A stretch of 64,000 bases of DNA from Flammeovirga pacifica (GTDB lineage: Bacteria; Bacteroidota; Bacteroidia; Cytophagales; Flammeovirgaceae): contig NZ_JRYR02000001.1 of NCBI RefSeq assembly GCF_000807855.2, positions 62,001-126,000 of the forward strand, read 5' to 3'. Made by a program: the position numbers and the translations under genes. Shown piece after piece: positions 44,029 through 53,637 of this stretch; position 1 is the first letter of the stretch; each line of letters begins with the position of its first letter. The notes under the pieces are model-generated. The model had not been told where the DNA came from. It did no database searches and saw nothing but the letters and a program-made list of their open reading frames with translations.

Positions 44029-44385
44029 ATGAATATCTTTGTAGCAAAATTAAATTACGAGACTCAAGAAGACACTTTGAGAAACTTGTTCGAAGGTTTT
44101 GGTGAAGTCTCTTCAGCTAAAATCATTATTGATCGTGAAACAAACAGATCTAAAGGATTTGGTTTCGTAGAAATGCCTAACCAAGAGGAAGGCATGAACG
44201 CTATCAACCAATTGAATGAATCGGAATTAGACGATCGTACAATCGTAGTTAAAGAAGCGAGACCTAGAGAGCAAAACTCTAGAGGTGGTGGCTTCAACCG
44301 TGGTGGCGGCGGCGGATTCAACCGTGGCGGTGGTTATAACCAAGGTGGTGGTTATAACAGAGGCGGATATGGTAACGATTATTAA
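44029..44385 (+). CDS. RRM RNA-binding protein with Gly-rich tail
   Basis: A 118-residue protein with one RNA recognition motif: RNP2 as IFVAKL (residues 3-8) and RNP1 as KGFGFVEM (about residues 42-49), both with the usual aromatic positions. A tail of about 35 residues is made of Arg-Gly-Gly and Gly-Tyr/Asn repeats (FNRGGG, YNQGGG). Such proteins act as cold-inducible RNA chaperones in cyanobacteria and Bacteroidota. The long leader would suit post-transcriptional control. Monocistronic with a strong terminator. Confidence 0.93.
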   Translation: MNIFVAKLNYETQEDTLRNLFEGFGEVSSAKIIIDRETNRSKGFGFVEMPNQEEGMNAINQLNESELDDRTIVVKEARPREQNSRGGGFNRGGGGGFNRGGGYNQGGGYNRGGYGNDY

Positions 44386-44427
44386 TCACTATCTAGTATA
44401 GTTGATCTATATAAATTATTCGTATTT

Positions 44428-44463
44428 AAAAAGGCTATTTCACGAAAGTGAGATAGCCTTTTT
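44428..44463 (+). terminator. Terminator of the RRM gene
   Basis: AAAAAGGCTATTTCAC (44428-44443) pairs with GTGAGATAGCCTTTTT (44448-44463) around a GAAA tetraloop. It is an excellent intrinsic terminator with one G-U pair. Confidence 0.92.
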
Positions 44464-44655
44464 CTTGTTTGAAAGATTTTGTTTATTGGATGTAGTGGAC
44501 CTCAAATTTAAGAGGATGTTATCTTCTTCAAATTTTACCCCTTTGTAGATAATTGTATTGGAGTCTATTTTTTGCCATAAAAATTCTGTAAATTGATAGA
44601 TGTCTATTGATATAACAACCCGAAGAAGAATTCCTGTTTAGTACCCAATCGTAGA

Positions 44656-46440
44656 ATGAGAACACTATTTACTTTACTTTTAACAACCAGTTTTCTTTGT
44701 GCTTTTGCTCAAAATAATAGTAAGAAAGAAGCAGAAGTATATAAAGAAATTCAAAGTCTAATTATTGCTGATTCTATTTATAGAACTTATTTACGAGATC
44801 AAATTAGTCGGTTAGATTCTTTGGTGAAAGGGGATCAACCTCAAAAACAACGATTTGTAAAAAAGGGGATTCCTGTAGCCCCTTTTGCTGATACAATTTT
44901 TTATGTCCATAGTAAGGGGCACATGTCAGCTTTTAAAAGAGCACATGCCATATCTGATTCTATTCGAAACATAACAGAACATTCCTTATTTTCTTTTGAT
45001 TCTGTAGAACTCTCTGAATTCGAAGATCATTATCAATTGGTATATAATGATAAAATAATACACTCTATAGATACATTAGATGCCTTAAGAGTGGGGATGT
45101 CAAGGGAAGATCTGGCGATAGATCGAAAGGATAAAATCAATAAGGCGTTACACGATAAAATTTATGGGCAGGGGAAAAAAGCTGGTTTTTATGCTTTTAT
45201 TGGGTTAGTTATATTAATCTTATTAATTAAGATAATCAATAAAATCTATCATTTTGCTTTAAAGAAAGTAGTAGAGAAAAATTGGTTTAAAAATATATGG
45301 GTGAAGAATGTAAGAGTACTTACAGAAGAAAATCAATTGAGGTTCTTAAGATATATCTTACTATTCTTACGTTTCGCTTTCATCTTATCTTTAATTTATT
45401 TGTACCTCCCAATTGTAGGTCAATTCTCACCTCCTTTACAAGATATTTCAGATCGCCTATTGGGCTATGTAATTGATCCTATCAAAGATATCTTTAAGTC
45501 AGCTTTAGCCTTTCTACCTAATTTATTAAAGATCTTTATTATCATCGGTTTCTTCCATTATTTTATAGAACTGATAAAAATATTTGCCGAAGCGATAAAA
45601 AAGGAACGCCTTAAGGTGCCCGGTTTTTATCCAGATTGGGTACAGCCGACAATGAAAATAATTCGATTTGTACTTTATACTTTTATGGTGATTATGATTT
45701 TCCCATTATTACCTGGAGCAGAATCGAATGAGTTTAAAGGAATTTCTGTATTTGTAGGGGTATTACTATCTATTGGTTCAACATCTGTGATCACCAACGC
45801 TATTTCTGGTATCGTTATCACTTATATGAGGAGGTTTAAGATTGGTGATTGGATAAAAGTAGGTGATGTTATGGGCGAAGTAGTAGAAAGATCTATGTTT
45901 GTGACGCGATTGCGATCACCTAAAAATGAAATTATCACATTACCTAATAGTAAGATTTCTGATTCCCAAACTATTAATTACTCTCAACCTATTAATCGAT
46001 ATAAATTAATAATTCATACTACTGTGACAATCGGTTATGATGTTCCTTGGCGTCAAGTACATGAAATGCTAAAAGAGTCTGCTGAAATGACTGATGGACT
46101 TATAGCAGGTGAAATACCTTTCGTATTACAAACTTCTTTAGACGATTATTATGTGAGTTATCAATTAAATGCGTATACTAAGCAACCTGAGAAATTAGGA
46201 AGGATTTACTCTCGATTGCATCAGAATATACAAGATGTCTTCAGTAGGGAAGGAGTGGAAATCATGTCGCCTCATTATAGAGCCAATAGGGAAGATAATG
46301 TGATCACTACACCTCCTTTTGAAAAGATGCAAGAAGTAGTAAAGCCTAAAAAAGAAGAGATTAAACCTGTAGAAAAGGAAGAAAAAGAAGAGCCTGGAAT
46401 TAATGACGATGCCACAGAACAACCGCCAGAAAAAGAGTAA
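44656..46440 (+). CDS. Mechanosensitive ion channel MscS family protein
   Basis: A 594-residue protein with a signal peptide (cleavage near CAFAQ). A periplasmic helical domain of about 150 residues precedes several membrane helices. The MscS core lies at about residues 345-450: pore-helix style GISVFVGVLLSIGSTSVITNAISGIVITY, then the beta domain KIGDWIKVGDVMGEVVERSMFVTRLRSPKNEIITLPNSKI. The last 60 residues are charged (KPKKEEIKPVEKEEKEE). It releases solutes on hypo-osmotic shock. It overlaps the next gene by 38 bases. Confidence 0.93.
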   Translation: MRTLFTLLLTTSFLCAFAQNNSKKEAEVYKEIQSLIIADSIYRTYLRDQISRLDSLVKGDQPQKQRFVKKGIPVAPFADTIFYVHSKGHMSAFKRAHAISDSIRNITEHSLFSFDSVELSEFEDHYQLVYNDKIIHSIDTLDALRVGMSREDLAIDRKDKINKALHDKIYGQGKKAGFYAFIGLVILILLIKIINKIYHFALKKVVEKNWFKNIWVKNVRVLTEENQLRFLRYILLFLRFAFILSLIYLYLPIVGQFSPPLQDISDRLLGYVIDPIKDIFKSALAFLPNLLKIFIIIGFFHYFIELIKIFAEAIKKERLKVPGFYPDWVQPTMKIIRFVLYTFMVIMIFPLLPGAESNEFKGISVFVGVLLSIGSTSVITNAISGIVITYMRRFKIGDWIKVGDVMGEVVERSMFVTRLRSPKNEIITLPNSKISDSQTINYSQPINRYKLIIHTTVTIGYDVPWRQVHEMLKESAEMTDGLIAGEIPFVLQTSLDDYYVSYQLNAYTKQPEKLGRIYSRLHQNIQDVFSREGVEIMSPHYRANREDNVITTPPFEKMQEVVKPKKEEIKPVEKEEKEEPGINDDATEQPPEKE

Positions 46441-47431
46441 TCGACTAAAAAACATTCTCCATTTACCATTAATTTTGGTACGCTCTGTTGTACAACTAAT
46501 GTATCAATATTGGTATATCAAAAGAAGTTTACAGCCTTATCTTTCTCCCTTCGAAAAGAGGAATGATGGATCATTGTCTAAAAAAGATTTTGATAAAATC
46601 AGAAAATATTACGGGTTAGCTGTGACCGGAATTTTAGGAGAATCACTTTGTGTATTAAGAGGAAAGGGAATGACTTCCAAAGAAAGGCATACTAGTACTT
46701 TCCAAGCGTCAATCACAGGCCTTATAGATGATTATTTTGATGAATATGGGATGACCAAAGAACGCATGCAGTCATTTTATATGAATCCTGATACCTACAA
46801 TGCTCAGAATGATGCAGAACAATTGGGTTTGATTTTATTGAAAGAAAGTTTCAAATATCACCCCGATACAAATAGTTTAGTCAAGTTAATGCATGAAGTA
46901 AATCAAGCACAAGCGGATAGCCTTTTACAGGAGAAAGGGAACTTAACTACGCAACAATTAAAAAACTTGACTTTATTTAAAGGAGGAAGTTCTTTTCTTT
47001 ATTTCCGTTCTGCATTTCATCATCAAATAACTGATAAAGAGAAAGAAGCTTTGTACTTATTGGGAGGAATTACTCAATTTAGTAATGATATTTTTGATGT
47101 GTACAAAGACAGAGAAGCCGCTGTTCAAACCCTATTAACAAGTACTCGATCTATTAGAGAAGTGAGGCTCTATTACAATCAATTAATTCAAGAATTTAAA
47201 TCTAAATTAGAAGGGTTGCCTTATAAAAATGTATCAAAAAGAAAGTTTTTTATGCAGTACTCCTTAATGGTTTTTTCGAGGTGTTTTGTGTGCTTGGATC
47301 AACTGGAAAGTCTAGAAAAGACCACCGATGGAGCGTTTCAACTTCATCATTATAAAAGAGAAGAACTGATATGTGATATGGAGAAAATAGGGAACTTATG
47401 GAAGTCTTTGGTGTATGCGGTAACAATATAA
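46403..47431 (+). CDS. Class 1 isoprenoid biosynthesis-like enzyme
   Basis: A 342-residue all-helical protein. GLIDDYFDEYGM (around residue 110) carries DDxxD, and QFSNDIFDVYKDREA (around residue 232) carries an NDxxDxxxD motif similar to the NSE/DTE Mg-binding triad of class I terpene synthases. Two such motifs at this spacing suggest the isoprenoid synthase fold, although the overall sequence is remote from known terpene cyclases. It starts inside the MscS gene, so translation is coupled. Substrate and product are unknown, and it could be a non-terpene diphosphate enzyme. Confidence 0.65.
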   Translation: MTMPQNNRQKKSNRLKNILHLPLILVRSVVQLMYQYWYIKRSLQPYLSPFEKRNDGSLSKKDFDKIRKYYGLAVTGILGESLCVLRGKGMTSKERHTSTFQASITGLIDDYFDEYGMTKERMQSFYMNPDTYNAQNDAEQLGLILLKESFKYHPDTNSLVKLMHEVNQAQADSLLQEKGNLTTQQLKNLTLFKGGSSFLYFRSAFHHQITDKEKEALYLLGGITQFSNDIFDVYKDREAAVQTLLTSTRSIREVRLYYNQLIQEFKSKLEGLPYKNVSKRKFFMQYSLMVFSRCFVCLDQLESLEKTTDGAFQLHHYKREELICDMEKIGNLWKSLVYAVTI

Positions 47432-47435
47432 AAAC

Positions 47436-47508
47436 GAGGGAGTCATACTAATCATGTTATAATTGTCATCCTGCGATAACTTTAATGAACATCTAGTAAG
47501 ACTCCCTC
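47436..47508. terminator. Hairpin between convergent genes
   Basis: GAGGGAGTC (47436-47444) and GACTCCCTC (47500-47508) are perfect, with partial further pairing (TACTA/TAGTA). The loop is long. T-runs are weak. Confidence 0.6.
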
Positions 47509-47521
47509 TAAATATTAAATT

Positions 47522-47698
47522 TTAGTGACTATGCTTAATAAGTGGATATGAACTTATTGTGGCAATAACCATAATAACCAAAGCAATTGATGCTAGGATT
47601 TGGCTGGAAGCATTATCTGCATGAATCACTGAATTGAAAATCATGTAATCCAATACTAATAAAGCTACTGGTACAGCTATCATAATGAAATTTTTCAT
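47522..47698 (-). CDS. Small membrane protein
   Basis: The start is taken at ATG 47698 (MKNFIMIAVPVALL); the longer frame to 47767 adds a basic stretch without a clear role. The 58-residue product has two hydrophobic segments (residues 3-20 and 33-52) joined by a short polar loop. No family is recognised. Its size makes the call uncertain, but the segments and the clean position between terminators favour a real gene. Confidence 0.45.
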   Translation of the reverse strand: MKNFIMIAVPVALLVLDYMIFNSVIHADNASSQILASIALVIMVIATISSYPLIKHSH

Positions 47699-47898
47699 GC
47701 TATTCTTTTTAAGTTTGTTTATTCTCCTATTTATTCGTTTTAAATAGGTTAAGTGTTTGATTGTCACAGTTTATTAAACGTTTTGCGGGGGTTGTTTAAT
47801 AGTTTAATTAACAATTGATAGGAGAATTTGTGTCTTTGCAACGTTTATCACTTGAATTTTAATTTCTTAAACAATAAATTCGAACAAACTATAAATTT

Positions 47899-48870
47899 AT
47901 GTTGACAAGAAGACCTCGTAGAAATAGAAAATCGGCTGGAATTCGTGCAATGGTGCAGGAAAATCAAATTACAGTGAACGATTTTATTTTCCCTCTTTTT
48001 ATGATTGAGGGAGAGAACAAAAAAGAAGAAGTAGTATCGATGCCTGGCATATACAGATATACTTTGGATTTGTTGGTGGTGGAGATAGGAGAGTGTTTAG
48101 ACTTAGGAATTACCACTTTCTGTTTATTCCCAAGCCTTGGAGAAGACAAAAAAGATAGCATGGCTACTGAAGGTCATAATCCCGAGGGTTTATATCAAGT
48201 AGCTTTAAGAACGATAAAAGAAAAATACCCTGAAGCAGTGTTGATGACTGATGTTGCCATGGATCCTTACAGTTCTGATGGACATGATGGCATCGTTAGA
48301 GATGGACAAATCATCAATGATGAAACTTTAGAGGTTCTGGGTAAAATGGCTTTGGCTCAAGCTGAAGCAGGAGCTGATATTATTGGTCCTTCAGATATGA
48401 TGGATGGTAGAATTGGTTACATAAGAGAAGTTTTAGATGATGCTGGATATACCAACGTATCTATCATGTCTTATTCTGCAAAATATGCTTCCGCTTTTTA
48501 TGGTCCATTTAGAGATGCTTTAGATTCAGCACCTAAGTTTGGTGATAAAAAGACCTATCAAATGGATCCAGCGAATGTTAAAGAAGCATTGATAGAAGCT
48601 GAATTAGATTTTGTGGAAGGAGCAGACTTCTTAATGGTCAAGCCAGGTATGCCTTACCTTGATGTGATCAAAACATTATCAGAAAACTTCGATATTCCAA
48701 TTACAGCCTATAATGTATCTGGAGAGTATGCGATGTTAAAAGCAGCAGCTCAGAACGGTTGGTTAGATAACGATAAAGCGATGATGGAAATGTTACTGTC
48801 ATTTAAACGTGCAGGAGCATCCGCTATCTTAACTTACTTTGCTAAAGAAGCAGCAGTATTGTTGAAGTAA
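47899..48870 (+). CDS. hemB: Porphobilinogen synthase (delta-aminolevulinic acid dehydratase)
   Basis: A 323-residue enzyme that joins two 5-aminolevulinate molecules to porphobilinogen in heme synthesis. The catalytic Lys pair lies in SYSAKYASAFYGPFRDA and MVKPGMPYLDV. The metal region reads DVAMDPYSSDGHDGI, with Asp in place of the Cys ligands of the zinc form, so it is of the Mg-dependent type. Full length for the family. Monocistronic with terminator. Confidence 0.96.
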   Translation: MLTRRPRRNRKSAGIRAMVQENQITVNDFIFPLFMIEGENKKEEVVSMPGIYRYTLDLLVVEIGECLDLGITTFCLFPSLGEDKKDSMATEGHNPEGLYQVALRTIKEKYPEAVLMTDVAMDPYSSDGHDGIVRDGQIINDETLEVLGKMALAQAEAGADIIGPSDMMDGRIGYIREVLDDAGYTNVSIMSYSAKYASAFYGPFRDALDSAPKFGDKKTYQMDPANVKEALIEAELDFVEGADFLMVKPGMPYLDVIKTLSENFDIPITAYNVSGEYAMLKAAAQNGWLDNDKAMMEMLLSFKRAGASAILTYFAKEAAVLLK

Positions 48871-48942
48871 AATAATTATGCGTTGTAGTTATCATTATAA
48901 GTAGCTAAAAACACTATTTATAAATGACTATGCATCTAAGAT

Positions 48943-48974
48943 CATCCATCTAAGACGAAAGTTTTGGATGGATG
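48943..48974 (+). terminator. Terminator of hemB
   Basis: A 14-bp stem (48943-48956 with 48961-48974, two G-U pairs) with a GAAA loop. An in-frame start candidate of the next gene (48964) lies inside the stem, which supports the later start at 49021. Confidence 0.7.
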
Positions 48975-49020
48975 TTTAGTAAATAAATATTTGAATTCCC
49001 CATCTAACTTAAACTTAAAA

Positions 49021-50664
49021 ATGCATTACCATATCTCCCCGTCTCTTCATCCTCATTACCTTCATTTTAAAATCACTTTTACTGCTCAAACAGAAGATAC
49101 TTTATTGAGGTTACCCTTATGGAGACCAGGAAGGTATCAGGTTCAAAATTTCGCGAAAAATATTAGAGGGATATCGGCTTCCCAAATGGAAGAAGTTTTA
49201 AAATTGACTACCGTTGGAAGAAACACATGGAAAGTAATAGGCGCAAAGAAAGGCCATCAAATAGAAGTGTCTTTTGATTATTATGCCCAACATAAAGATG
49301 CTGGAGGGACATGGGTAAGTAATGATTTTTGGCTCATTAATGGAATTGGATGTAGTATTTTACCTGAGGGGTTAGAACAAGAAGCCATTACGCTAAAGTT
49401 AGATCACCCAAAGGATTTTGAAGTGGCTACCAATGCAAAGTTGAGTGGGGGAGAATATCATTTTGCTCATTTCGAAGATTGGACTGAATCTCCTTTGATG
49501 TTAGGGAGGAATATGCATCACCGTACTTTTGAAATGGATACTATTGATTTTACGATATGGATCCATGGAAACGTATCCCCCGAATGGGATAAGATATTGA
49601 CCGATTTTCAGAAATTCACAAGAGTACAGTTGGATATATTTGGAGAATTTCCCCATCAAGAATTTCATTACTTGATTTTGGTTCCAGATTTCAAACATTA
49701 TCATGGAGTAGAGCATCATAAAAATACGGTGATTACTTTAGGGCCTGCAGCAGAATTTAATACAGTTGAAATGTATAATAATCTGTTGGGAGTGAGTTGT
49801 CATGAATTATTTCACGTTTGGAATGTCAAACAAATACGACCGAAAGAGTTACAACCTTACCCTCTTTTTCAGGAAGCCTATTTTGATACTGGTTACGTAG
49901 CTGAAGGGGTAACCACGTATTATGGAGATGAAATTTTATATCGATCAAAAGCTTTTGATAACAAGCAATATATTAAAGAACTAAATACCTTATTAACGAG
50001 ACATTTTGAAAACTTAGGAAGGCATCACCTTTCTGTGGCTGATTCTTCTCTAGAATTATGGGTGGATGGCTATGAAAAAGGAGTACCCCAAAGGAAGACC
50101 TCAATTTATGTAAAAGGAGCACTTTCGGCTTTAATTTTAGATGCTAAAATCAAAAAGAAATTCAGCGGAGAGAAGTCTTTGGACGATATCATGCGATTAA
50201 TGTGGTTGAGATTTGGAAAAACTAGCATAGGTTATACTTCAGCCGATTATCAAAAAATTGCAGAAGAAGTTTATGAGGCATCTTTAGAGGATTATTTTAA
50301 TGAGGTCATATTTGGTACAGCACCTCTGGAAGAAAAGGTAATGGAAGCATTGGCTGAAATAGGTTTTTCTACAGAAGTAACAAGTACAACATCAGATGTC
50401 TTACAATATAGATTTGGGATAAAGCTTGACGGGAAAGGTATAGTTACTGACTGTGAGGAGATTAGTAATGGATTGATTGAAGGAGATAAGGTAGTTGCAA
50501 TAAATGGTACAAAAGGGGATAAGAAACTGTTGAATGCTCTATCAAAAGAGGGGAACAAATTGACGATAACTTTTATAAGAGAAGAAAAATATTACACAAA
50601 AGATATAGAAAAGAAGAAAGAATTGTATTTTTCTAAGATTTACGTATCCAAATGTAACGAATAG
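49021..50664 (+). CDS. M61 family metallopeptidase with PDZ domain
   Basis: The start is set at ATG 49021 (MHYHISPSLHPHYLHFKITF), where the M61 N-terminal beta domain begins. The 547-residue product has the zinc motif HELFH (residues 261-265) in SCHELFHVWNVKQIRP, and a Glu in YVAEGVTTYYGDE as third ligand. The helical M61 domain follows, and a C-terminal PDZ-like domain contains LDGKGIVTDCEEISNGLIEGDKVVAING. M61 glycyl aminopeptidases cleave peptides N-terminally. No signal peptide is visible, so it is probably cytoplasmic. Confidence 0.92.
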   Translation: MHYHISPSLHPHYLHFKITFTAQTEDTLLRLPLWRPGRYQVQNFAKNIRGISASQMEEVLKLTTVGRNTWKVIGAKKGHQIEVSFDYYAQHKDAGGTWVSNDFWLINGIGCSILPEGLEQEAITLKLDHPKDFEVATNAKLSGGEYHFAHFEDWTESPLMLGRNMHHRTFEMDTIDFTIWIHGNVSPEWDKILTDFQKFTRVQLDIFGEFPHQEFHYLILVPDFKHYHGVEHHKNTVITLGPAAEFNTVEMYNNLLGVSCHELFHVWNVKQIRPKELQPYPLFQEAYFDTGYVAEGVTTYYGDEILYRSKAFDNKQYIKELNTLLTRHFENLGRHHLSVADSSLELWVDGYEKGVPQRKTSIYVKGALSALILDAKIKKKFSGEKSLDDIMRLMWLRFGKTSIGYTSADYQKIAEEVYEASLEDYFNEVIFGTAPLEEKVMEALAEIGFSTEVTSTTSDVLQYRFGIKLDGKGIVTDCEEISNGLIEGDKVVAINGTKGDKKLLNALSKEGNKLTITFIREEKYYTKDIEKKKELYFSKIYVSKCNE

Positions 50665-50780
50665 GAGTAAATGGGTGTAAACAAATTTAAATAAACGATA
50701 ATAACTATTACATTTGTGTTGGGTGCTGAATCTATAAATGATTCATGAGCAAACAGGACAAACATTAGATCTACTTACCT

Positions 50781-52097
50781 ATGCGTAAACTTCTTCTATT
50801 ACTCTTCACTTTTTTGTGCGGCTTTACTATGGCACAAGAAAGAAGTGCGGTCGACTTATTTTTTAAGAATGCTGAAAAATTTAGAGCAGCAAAAGACTAT
50901 GATCGTGCAATTTTAGAATATTCTCAAGCAATTTCTATAGCAGATTCTTTAGCCAAAGTACGTTATTGGAAAGGAGTATGTTATCTATTAATCAAAGACA
51001 GTACCAATGCAGTAGCTGATTGGAATAGAGCTTTGGAACTCGATAACAACTACATTCCAGCTTACTTAGGTATTTCAAATATTTATGAGGCACAAAAGGA
51101 TTTTGAGAACTACAAAAACATTAAATTGATGTGGTTAAAGCACGAAAAAGATCCGATAAAAAAGATCAAATTGTGTTTAGAAACTACAAAGTTCTTTTAT
51201 GATAAAGATATGTTTGAAGATGCTGAGGTGTATACTAAAGTAGGTATCGACCTTTCTCCAAATGATATCGATATTCTATTCTTAGATGCCAAGATTGCTA
51301 ATAAATTAGGAAGACATCAAGAAGCGATTTTAACTATTGATAAAATCATTGAGATGTTTCCTTCTTATGCCAAACCACAACAATTGGCAAAGTATAAGTA
51401 CGAAAAAGGCTTGGCTTTCTATTTATTAGAAGATTACGAAAGAGCAATGCCACTCTTAGAAGAGGCGAATATGGGTCCTTTCCAGTCGAAAGTAGCTAAA
51501 TTAAAGCCAGATTATTACTTCTCTGTAGCTAAGGCTTATGAAGATATCTATGAGTTCGAAAGATCTAAAGACTTGCTTCATAAAGCAATGAAAATAGATT
51601 CACGCTACATAAAGGCAAACATCTTATTGGCAGATATTATTGTAAAAGAAGAAAATCACCATAAAGGTATTCATTACTTTGAATTAGGGTTAAAAGATTA
51701 TCAAGGTAAGGACAAGACCTATTTATATGCTTATAATGAGTTTATTGATATCTTACTTTGTTCAAAGAAGTACGAAAAAGCCTTAGAATATGCCAACAAA
51801 GGCCTAGCTAATTTTAATCGTACAAGAAGCTTATTGTATTATAAAACAGTAGCTTTATTCAAATTAAACAAAAGAGAAGAGGCCATTAATACAGGATTAG
51901 AAATGCAAAGTGATCCCAATATAACTCCTCAAGATTATGTAAAGATCTCCCTATTAATGGGACATATTTACGGTATGGAAGACCCTTTGAAGTGTAAGCA
52001 AGCATTACAAGCTGCTCGAAAGGGCCCTTACTTCCATGTCGCGTCTTATTCATTAGATTACTACACTATGTTATCTATTGATAAACAGACATTGTAA
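50781..52097 (+). CDS. Secreted TPR repeat protein
   Basis: A 438-residue protein with a signal peptide (MRKLLLLLFTFLCGFTMAQ). Tetratricopeptide helix pairs fill the whole length, for instance DYDRAILEYSQAISIAD, AVADWNRALELDNNYIPA and YEKALEYANKGLANFN. It is a probable periplasmic scaffold for protein-protein contact; the partner is unknown. Monocistronic with terminator. Confidence 0.88.
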   Translation: MRKLLLLLFTFLCGFTMAQERSAVDLFFKNAEKFRAAKDYDRAILEYSQAISIADSLAKVRYWKGVCYLLIKDSTNAVADWNRALELDNNYIPAYLGISNIYEAQKDFENYKNIKLMWLKHEKDPIKKIKLCLETTKFFYDKDMFEDAEVYTKVGIDLSPNDIDILFLDAKIANKLGRHQEAILTIDKIIEMFPSYAKPQQLAKYKYEKGLAFYLLEDYERAMPLLEEANMGPFQSKVAKLKPDYYFSVAKAYEDIYEFERSKDLLHKAMKIDSRYIKANILLADIIVKEENHHKGIHYFELGLKDYQGKDKTYLYAYNEFIDILLCSKKYEKALEYANKGLANFNRTRSLLYYKTVALFKLNKREEAINTGLEMQSDPNITPQDYVKISLLMGHIYGMEDPLKCKQALQAARKGPYFHVASYSLDYYTMLSIDKQTL

Positions 52098-52133
52098 AGT
52101 GTAATTATCAAACGCTATATATTTCTCATAAAT

Positions 52134-52163
52134 AAAAAAGCAACCCTTGGGTTGCTTTTTTTG
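52134..52163 (+). terminator. Terminator of the TPR gene
   Basis: AAAAAAGCAACCC (52134-52146) pairs with GGGTTGCTTTTTT (52149-52161), followed by T. Confidence 0.9.
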
Positions 52164-52200
52164 TGATAGATTTTTTGACCATCTAAAGGTGTGAAACAAA

Positions 52201-52235
52201 AAAAGTTACCTCATTTTAAAATCAGGTAACCTTTC
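52201..52235 (-). terminator. Terminator of the polysaccharide cluster
   Basis: GTTACCT (52205-52211) pairs with AGGTAAC (52224-52230), with an inner ATTTT/AAAAT stem. The minus-strand T-run fits the end of the WecA-like gene 115 bp upstream. Confidence 0.7.
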
Positions 52236-52349
52236 TTTATGTAGATCTCTAATGCTCTCTGGAAGTTCTTGTTGTATGAAGTCTTCTCTAGTTAGAAATT
52301 GATCACTTTATGTAAACTTATTGGACACTGCGTCATTTATTGTCTTTTC

Positions 52350-53480
52350 TTATGCTTTTCTTTCTACAATAAATTCACTCTTGGTCATTCTTTGTTTTTT
52401 AGCTTTAAGCTTTAATAATTTTCCTTCTTTATGATCTCTAAAATAATTCACTCTTAATTTTAATATCAGAGGAACAAAGTACAATGAAGTAATGATACAA
52501 ATAAATAACATTAAATCATTGATATATAAATTCATGATAAATGATGATGCAATAAAGAAGATATTAAACGCAATAATAATCATACTTGCAGCAGCATGTG
52601 TAATTCCTGTTCGTATTAGAATATGGTGAATATGTTTTTTATCAGGACTAAATGGAGATCGGCCATTAAGTATTCTAATAGTGAAAATTCTTAAAGTATC
52701 TATAAATGGATAAATAAATAAGGCGATAGCCATACTTATTGGATCATTTATTTTATACAGGTGGTTTTCTGGTAAAGCATAGTCTACATTTACAAAAAGT
52801 ATAAGTGAAGTAGATAGAAAGAATCCTAAAACTAAAGCACCTGTGTCTCCCATAAATATACTCGCTCTACCCCAATTGTAGTATAAAAAACCTAAACAAC
52901 CTCCAAACATACTGACCATGAGTATTGTATACAGTTTTTCATCAATTAAATAGAACCATACTGCGAGTGCAAAAGTAATTACCGAAGCTATACCACCTGA
53001 AAGGCCATTGATTCCATCAATAAGATTAAAGGAATTGGTTAACGCAATTATTACAAATATACTTACAGCATAACTGAACCAAATTGGAAAATGAAGCCCA
53101 GGGAAAATAGAGTAAAGTGAATTGATATGTATATCTCCAAAAATGACAATAACAGAGGAGGCCATCAATTGAATGAACAATTTATTTCTAGGGCTCATGG
53201 CTAGCATATCATCCCTAACTCCCATAAAAAATACTAGTATTAAACCAAAAAAGAGATAGTTTAAATCGTACATTCCAGATTTAGGAAGCCATAATAAAGA
53301 CGATAAAATAAAAGCAAGGAATATACCAACCCCACCCATACTTGGGATCATATCAGTGTGTACTTTTCTTCCTCCTGGAAGGTCAAATACATTATTTTTG
53401 ATAATGACTTTACGTACCTCAGGTACCGCAATAAGGGCTATACTTAAAGAAGTAAGAAAAGTTAATGCAATTCTCAGCAT
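52350..53480 (-). CDS. WecA/MraY-like undecaprenyl-phosphate sugar-1-phosphate transferase
   Basis: A 376-residue protein with about ten membrane helices. It has the family motifs LPGGRKVHTDMIPSMGGVG (residues 34-52), VRDD, NSFNLIDGINGLSGG, FMGDTGALVLGF and DKKHIHHILIRTGI. It starts lipid-linked glycan assembly by moving a HexNAc-1-phosphate from UDP to undecaprenyl phosphate. It is the last gene of the minus-strand cluster and separated from fcl by 157 bp. It is the only initiating enzyme in view. Confidence 0.93.
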   Translation of the reverse strand: MLRIALTFLTSLSIALIAVPEVRKVIIKNNVFDLPGGRKVHTDMIPSMGGVGIFLAFILSSLLWLPKSGMYDLNYLFFGLILVFFMGVRDDMLAMSPRNKLFIQLMASSVIVIFGDIHINSLYSIFPGLHFPIWFSYAVSIFVIIALTNSFNLIDGINGLSGGIASVITFALAVWFYLIDEKLYTILMVSMFGGCLGFLYYNWGRASIFMGDTGALVLGFFLSTSLILFVNVDYALPENHLYKINDPISMAIALFIYPFIDTLRIFTIRILNGRSPFSPDKKHIHHILIRTGITHAAASMIIIAFNIFFIASSFIMNLYINDLMLFICIITSLYFVPLILKLRVNYFRDHKEGKLLKLKAKKQRMTKSEFIVERKA

Positions 53481-53637
53481 AAATTAGTTTGCGTTAGACG
53501 CGGTATTAATAAAGAATAAAACAGAAATTAAGAATTTATTTACAAAAGTAACCTTTTTTTTGAGAGTCAGATAATATTACTGTTAATATTGATTTTCAAT
53601 GTAGTATAAATTAATAATAACTAATAAAAACAAAGAT

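Noticed and set aside
46195-46469. Minus-strand open frames at the end of the MscS gene
   Set aside because: Phe/Ser-rich reverse readings of the Lys/Glu-rich MscS tail.
48964-49020. Earlier start of the M61 peptidase
   Set aside because: This ATG lies in the stem of the hemB terminator, and the added residues do not fit the family.
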